A stretch of 64,000 bases of DNA from an uncultured Coriobacteriales bacterium. GTDB lineage: Bacteria > Actinomycetota > Coriobacteriia > Coriobacteriales > UMGS124. Position numbers and translations under genes: made by a program. Location of the stretch: NCBI GenBank assembly GCA_934654475.1, contig CAKUFZ010000005.1, positions 53,123-117,122 on the forward strand. The letters run 5' to 3'. Every line of letters begins with the position of its first letter. Position 1 is the stretch's first letter. The notes beneath the pieces were generated by a model. That model saw nothing but the letters and a program-made list of their open reading frames with translations, was not told where the DNA came from and did no database searches. Shown piece by piece: positions 62,375 through 64,000 of this stretch.

Positions 62375-63019
62375 CTACATGGTGCGAATGAGGGCTACTA
62401 CGCGACCGAGAATACGCGGGTTTCGCGCGTAGATGGGCTGCATCGTGGGGTTTTCGGGCTGCAGGCGCACGGTGTCGCGCTCGCGATAGAAGGTTTTGAC
62501 GGTGGCCTCGTCTTCGAGCTGCGCCACGACAATCTCGCCGCTAACGGCATCAGGTTGCTGCTTGACCACGACGTAGTCGCCGTTGAATATGCCGGCGCCA
62601 ATCATCGAGTCGCCTTTGACCTTGAGGATAAACGACGCTTCGTCGCCCACAAGGCAGCGGGGGAGCGTCATGTACTCCTCCACGTTGCCCACGGCAAGAA
62701 TCGGCTCCCCTGCGGCTACGCGCCCAAGCAGGGGCAGTCTTACCATGTTGGTGTCGCTTGCGGGCGTTTCTTTGACGTCGTCGAATGCTTCGGCGTCCTG
62801 AGTGTGCACGACCTCCAGCGCCCGGGACTTCGACAGGTTGCGCTTGATATAGCCTCTGTCTTCCAAAACCTGCAGGTGTACATGCACGGTAGACGGGCTT
62901 CGCAGACCCACGGCATCGGCAATCTCTCGCACGCTTGGTGGATAGCCCTTGGATGCCACTTCTGAGCATATGAAATCGTAGATCTGCTGCTGACGTTTGC
63001 TAAGCCGCTGAATCTGCAC
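62375..63019 (-). CDS. lexA: SOS repressor LexA
   Basis: 214 residues from GTG 63019. The N-terminal winged helix (YPPSVREIADAVGLRSPSTV) binds operators; the C-terminal S24 peptidase domain has the cleavage pair A103-G104 (RVAAGEP), Ser138 (GDSM) and Lys175 (TVKTF). The frame runs on to ATG 63076, but that codon and later ATGs lie in or before the promoter and an operator, while GGAGG (63028-63032) sits eight bases from GTG 63019, so the short start is preferred. RecA-assisted self-cleavage releases the SOS genes, including the divergent LysM gene. Confidence 0.95.
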   Translation of the reverse strand: MQIQRLSKRQQQIYDFICSEVASKGYPPSVREIADAVGLRSPSTVHVHLQVLEDRGYIKRNLSKSRALEVVHTQDAEAFDDVKETPASDTNMVRLPLLGRVAAGEPILAVGNVEEYMTLPRCLVGDEASFILKVKGDSMIGAGIFNGDYVVVKQQPDAVSGEIVVAQLEDEATVKTFYRERDTVRLQPENPTMQPIYARNPRILGRVVALIRTM

Positions 63020-63036
63020 TGCGCGTTCCTCCAAAT

Positions 63037-63050
63037 CGAACATGTGTTTG
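63037..63050. promoter_or_regulatory. LexA box 1 (CGAACATGTGTTTG)
   Basis: Matches the Gram-positive/actinobacterial SOS box CGAAC-N4-GTTYG at every defined base. It lies just after the lexA -10 and before the lexA ribosome site, a typical autoregulatory operator. Confidence 0.9.
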
Positions 63051-63056
63051 ATTTGC

Positions 63057-63086
63057 ACCATAACACGAACATCCATTCGATTTCAA
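63057..63086 (-). promoter_or_regulatory. lexA promoter
   Basis: On the minus strand, TTGAAA (63086-63081), an 18-bp spacer and TATGGT (63062-63057), with TGT just before the -10 (extended -10). The second LexA box fills the spacer, and box 1 lies just past the start site. Confidence 0.65.
63066..63079. promoter_or_regulatory. LexA box 2, imperfect (CGAACATCCATTCG)
   Basis: Same outer half-sites as box 1 with a G-to-A change in the inner right half and a non-consensus third spacer base. It is centred 29 bp from box 1 and lies inside the spacer of the lexA promoter, 12 bp from a possible -35 of the divergent gene. Confidence 0.65.
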
Positions 63087-63153
63087 GGCTTTCAATTTCT
63101 GTCCCCACGGTCTGGATAATGCCCCACATCGACCGCGAGGAAAGGGGTTTGCC

Positions 63154-63462
63154 ATGACGAGGGAAGAGTCGTACAGGTGCGTCCAAAGGCGCGATTCCAT
63201 GATTTGCATTGCGTTTTTCTGCATCATTGTGCTCGGTGTTGTCCTGGCGATGCCGTTTGTCGCCCAAGGTCAGACGTCGCATGCCGAGCGGACCAGTCTG
63301 TTCGTGTGCGTGCAGTCTGGTGACACGCTGTGGTCTATTGGGGCCGAGCACTGTGGACAAGGACTCTCTGTGGCCGAGAGCGTGCATTGGATCGTCGACC
63401 GCAACGACCTGTCGTCGAGCCTTATTGTGCCGGGGCAAATTATCGAAGTTCCGGCCTTCTGA
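63154..63462 (+). CDS. LysM membrane protein, SOS division-inhibitor type (YneA / Rv2719c-like)
   Basis: 102 residues: a short cytosolic start, one membrane span (17-37, ICIAFFCIIVLGVVLAMPF) and an extracytoplasmic LysM domain (50-100; VQSGDTLWSIG, DRNDLSSSLIVPGQII). It is divergent from lexA with two LexA boxes between. This is the arrangement of yneA in Bacillus and Rv2719c in Mycobacterium, LexA-controlled proteins linked to division arrest or wall cleavage after DNA damage. AGGAAAGGGG precedes ATG 63154; TGGATAAT (63113-63120) may be the -10. Confidence 0.88.
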   Translation: MTREESYRCVQRRDSMICIAFFCIIVLGVVLAMPFVAQGQTSHAERTSLFVCVQSGDTLWSIGAEHCGQGLSVAESVHWIVDRNDLSSSLIVPGQIIEVPAF

Positions 63463-63526
63463 GGTGATGCGAAGCCGTGCGATGGGCTATGCTTAGCGTG
63501 TGCGAAAAGCGAGGGGAGACACACGG

Positions 63527-63994
63527 ATGCGTTGCCCAAAATGCGGCTTTGAAGACTCGAAGGTTATCGACTCACGTTCGTATGAGTCGGGTTTTGCCAT
63601 ACGCCGCCGCCGCGAGTGCCTGAACCCCGCATGTGGTGAGCGCTTCACAACCTACGAGCGCCGTGAGGAAACTCCCATCCAGGTAGCCAAGCGCGACGGC
63701 ACGCTTGAGCCGTTTGATCGCACCAAGCTGCGTGCCAGCCTTACCAAGGCAACCATCAAGCGCTCGATTTCCAACGAGGTTCTCGACAACCTTGTGAGCG
63801 ATATTGTGAGCGAGCTGCGCAACAACATGACCACGGTGGTCGCATCCAACGATTTGGGCGACATGGTGCTCAAGCGCCTTCTCAAGCTCGACACGGTTGC
63901 CTACGTGCGCTTTGCCTCCGTATACAAGGACTTCCAAGACATCGAGAGCTTCTATAACGAGCTCACTCAAATTCAAAATCTCAAGGACTCGTAA
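63527..63994 (+). CDS. nrdR: Ribonucleotide reductase repressor NrdR
   Basis: 155 residues, complete. The zinc ribbon uses C3, C6, C31 and C36 (MRCPKCG, CLNPACGERF); the ATP-cone follows from about residue 48 (IQVAKRDGTLEPFDRTKLRASL). It represses nrd genes when dATP is high. GAGGGGAG (63511-63518) sets ATG 63527; an upstream in-frame codon is less likely. The lexA / LysM / nrdR order matches Mycobacterium. No nrd gene or paired NrdR box is in the window. Confidence 0.96.
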   Translation: MRCPKCGFEDSKVIDSRSYESGFAIRRRRECLNPACGERFTTYERREETPIQVAKRDGTLEPFDRTKLRASLTKATIKRSISNEVLDNLVSDIVSELRNNMTTVVASNDLGDMVLKRLLKLDTVAYVRFASVYKDFQDIESFYNELTQIQNLKDS

Positions 63995-64000
63995 GCTTTT

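Noticed and set aside
62249..62965. 238-codon plus-strand frame over lexA
   Set aside because: Antisense to a complete LexA with cleavage site and catalytic residues; no ribosome site or family signal.
63020..63076. Longer LexA starting at ATG 63076
   Set aside because: Those codons overlap the promoter and a full LexA operator, and the shorter GTG start has a proper ribosome site.

Overview
The window reads as a stretch of chromosome from a high-GC actinomycete, most likely class Coriobacteriia (the Collinsella/Olsenella/Atopobium side of the phylum). This rests on strong G/C third-position bias, many GTG/TTG starts, a PyrR-controlled pyrimidine operon that includes the PyrK electron-transfer subunit, RNase Y, the MEP isoprenoid genes, and the lexA / LysM protein / nrdR arrangement known from actinobacteria. 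The genus assignment is inference. Nearly every gene is on the + strand, often with ATGA/GTGA stop-start overlaps. Only a cell-wall hydrolase (about 31-32 kb), an Abi-type defence gene (about 34-35 kb) and lexA (about 62-63 kb) are on the - strand.

Layout. 0-3.2 kb: end of a surface-polysaccharide export and glycosyltransferase cluster. 3.2-13.1 kb: a PyrR-attenuated pyrimidine operon (pyrR-B-C-carA-carB-pyrK-D-F, no pyrE), with gmk attached, then rpoZ and thiI. 15.5-20.1 kb: comEA, comEC, holA. 20.2-23.5 kb: rpsB, tsf, pyrH, frr. 23.5-30.8 kb: uppS, cdsA, dxr, an RseP-type site-2 protease, ispG, proS. 30.9-38.5 kb: an accessory island with a Tat-exported hydrolase, an SLH/BspA-repeat surface protein, an AbiD/F-like HEPN gene and a second SLH/BspA gene that carries an in-frame stop and a frameshift. 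38.6 kb: a tRNA with anticodon CAU. 38.8-51.1 kb: ABC-F ATPase, a second M50 protease, scpA-scpB-rluB, cmk-plsC-ispH, a DUF512 radical-SAM-like protein, der-plsY-gpsA. 51.1-55.5 kb: rpe, cysteine desulfurase, PHP phosphatase, Nif3-like protein, zinc-ribbon coiled-coil protein. 55.7-62.2 kb: rny, a MutL-like GHKL ATPase, miaB, miaA, hflX. 62.3-64 kb: lexA, with a divergent LysM protein and nrdR.

How the genes fit together. The pyr operon runs from bicarbonate and glutamine to OMP minus the PyrE step, and pyrH, gmk and cmk elsewhere in the window supply nucleoside monophosphate kinases. dxr, ispG, ispH and uppS cover parts of the MEP/undecaprenyl route, and cdsA, plsC, plsY and gpsA cover phospholipid synthesis. 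ThiI, MiaA and MiaB modify tRNA, and a cysteine desulfurase that could feed ThiI is also present. lexA and the LysM gene form a compact SOS module with two operator-like boxes.

Most worth a second look: the MutL-like ATPase placed between rny and miaB, where other bacteria often keep mutS-mutL near miaB/miaA; the doubly broken SLH/BspA gene, with a CT-repeat at the frameshift; the HEPN-type Abi gene nested between the two paralogous surface genes; a winged-helix-like insert in the site-2 protease; the LexA-box/LysM module; and a cluster of GTGAC inverted repeats between thiI and comEA.
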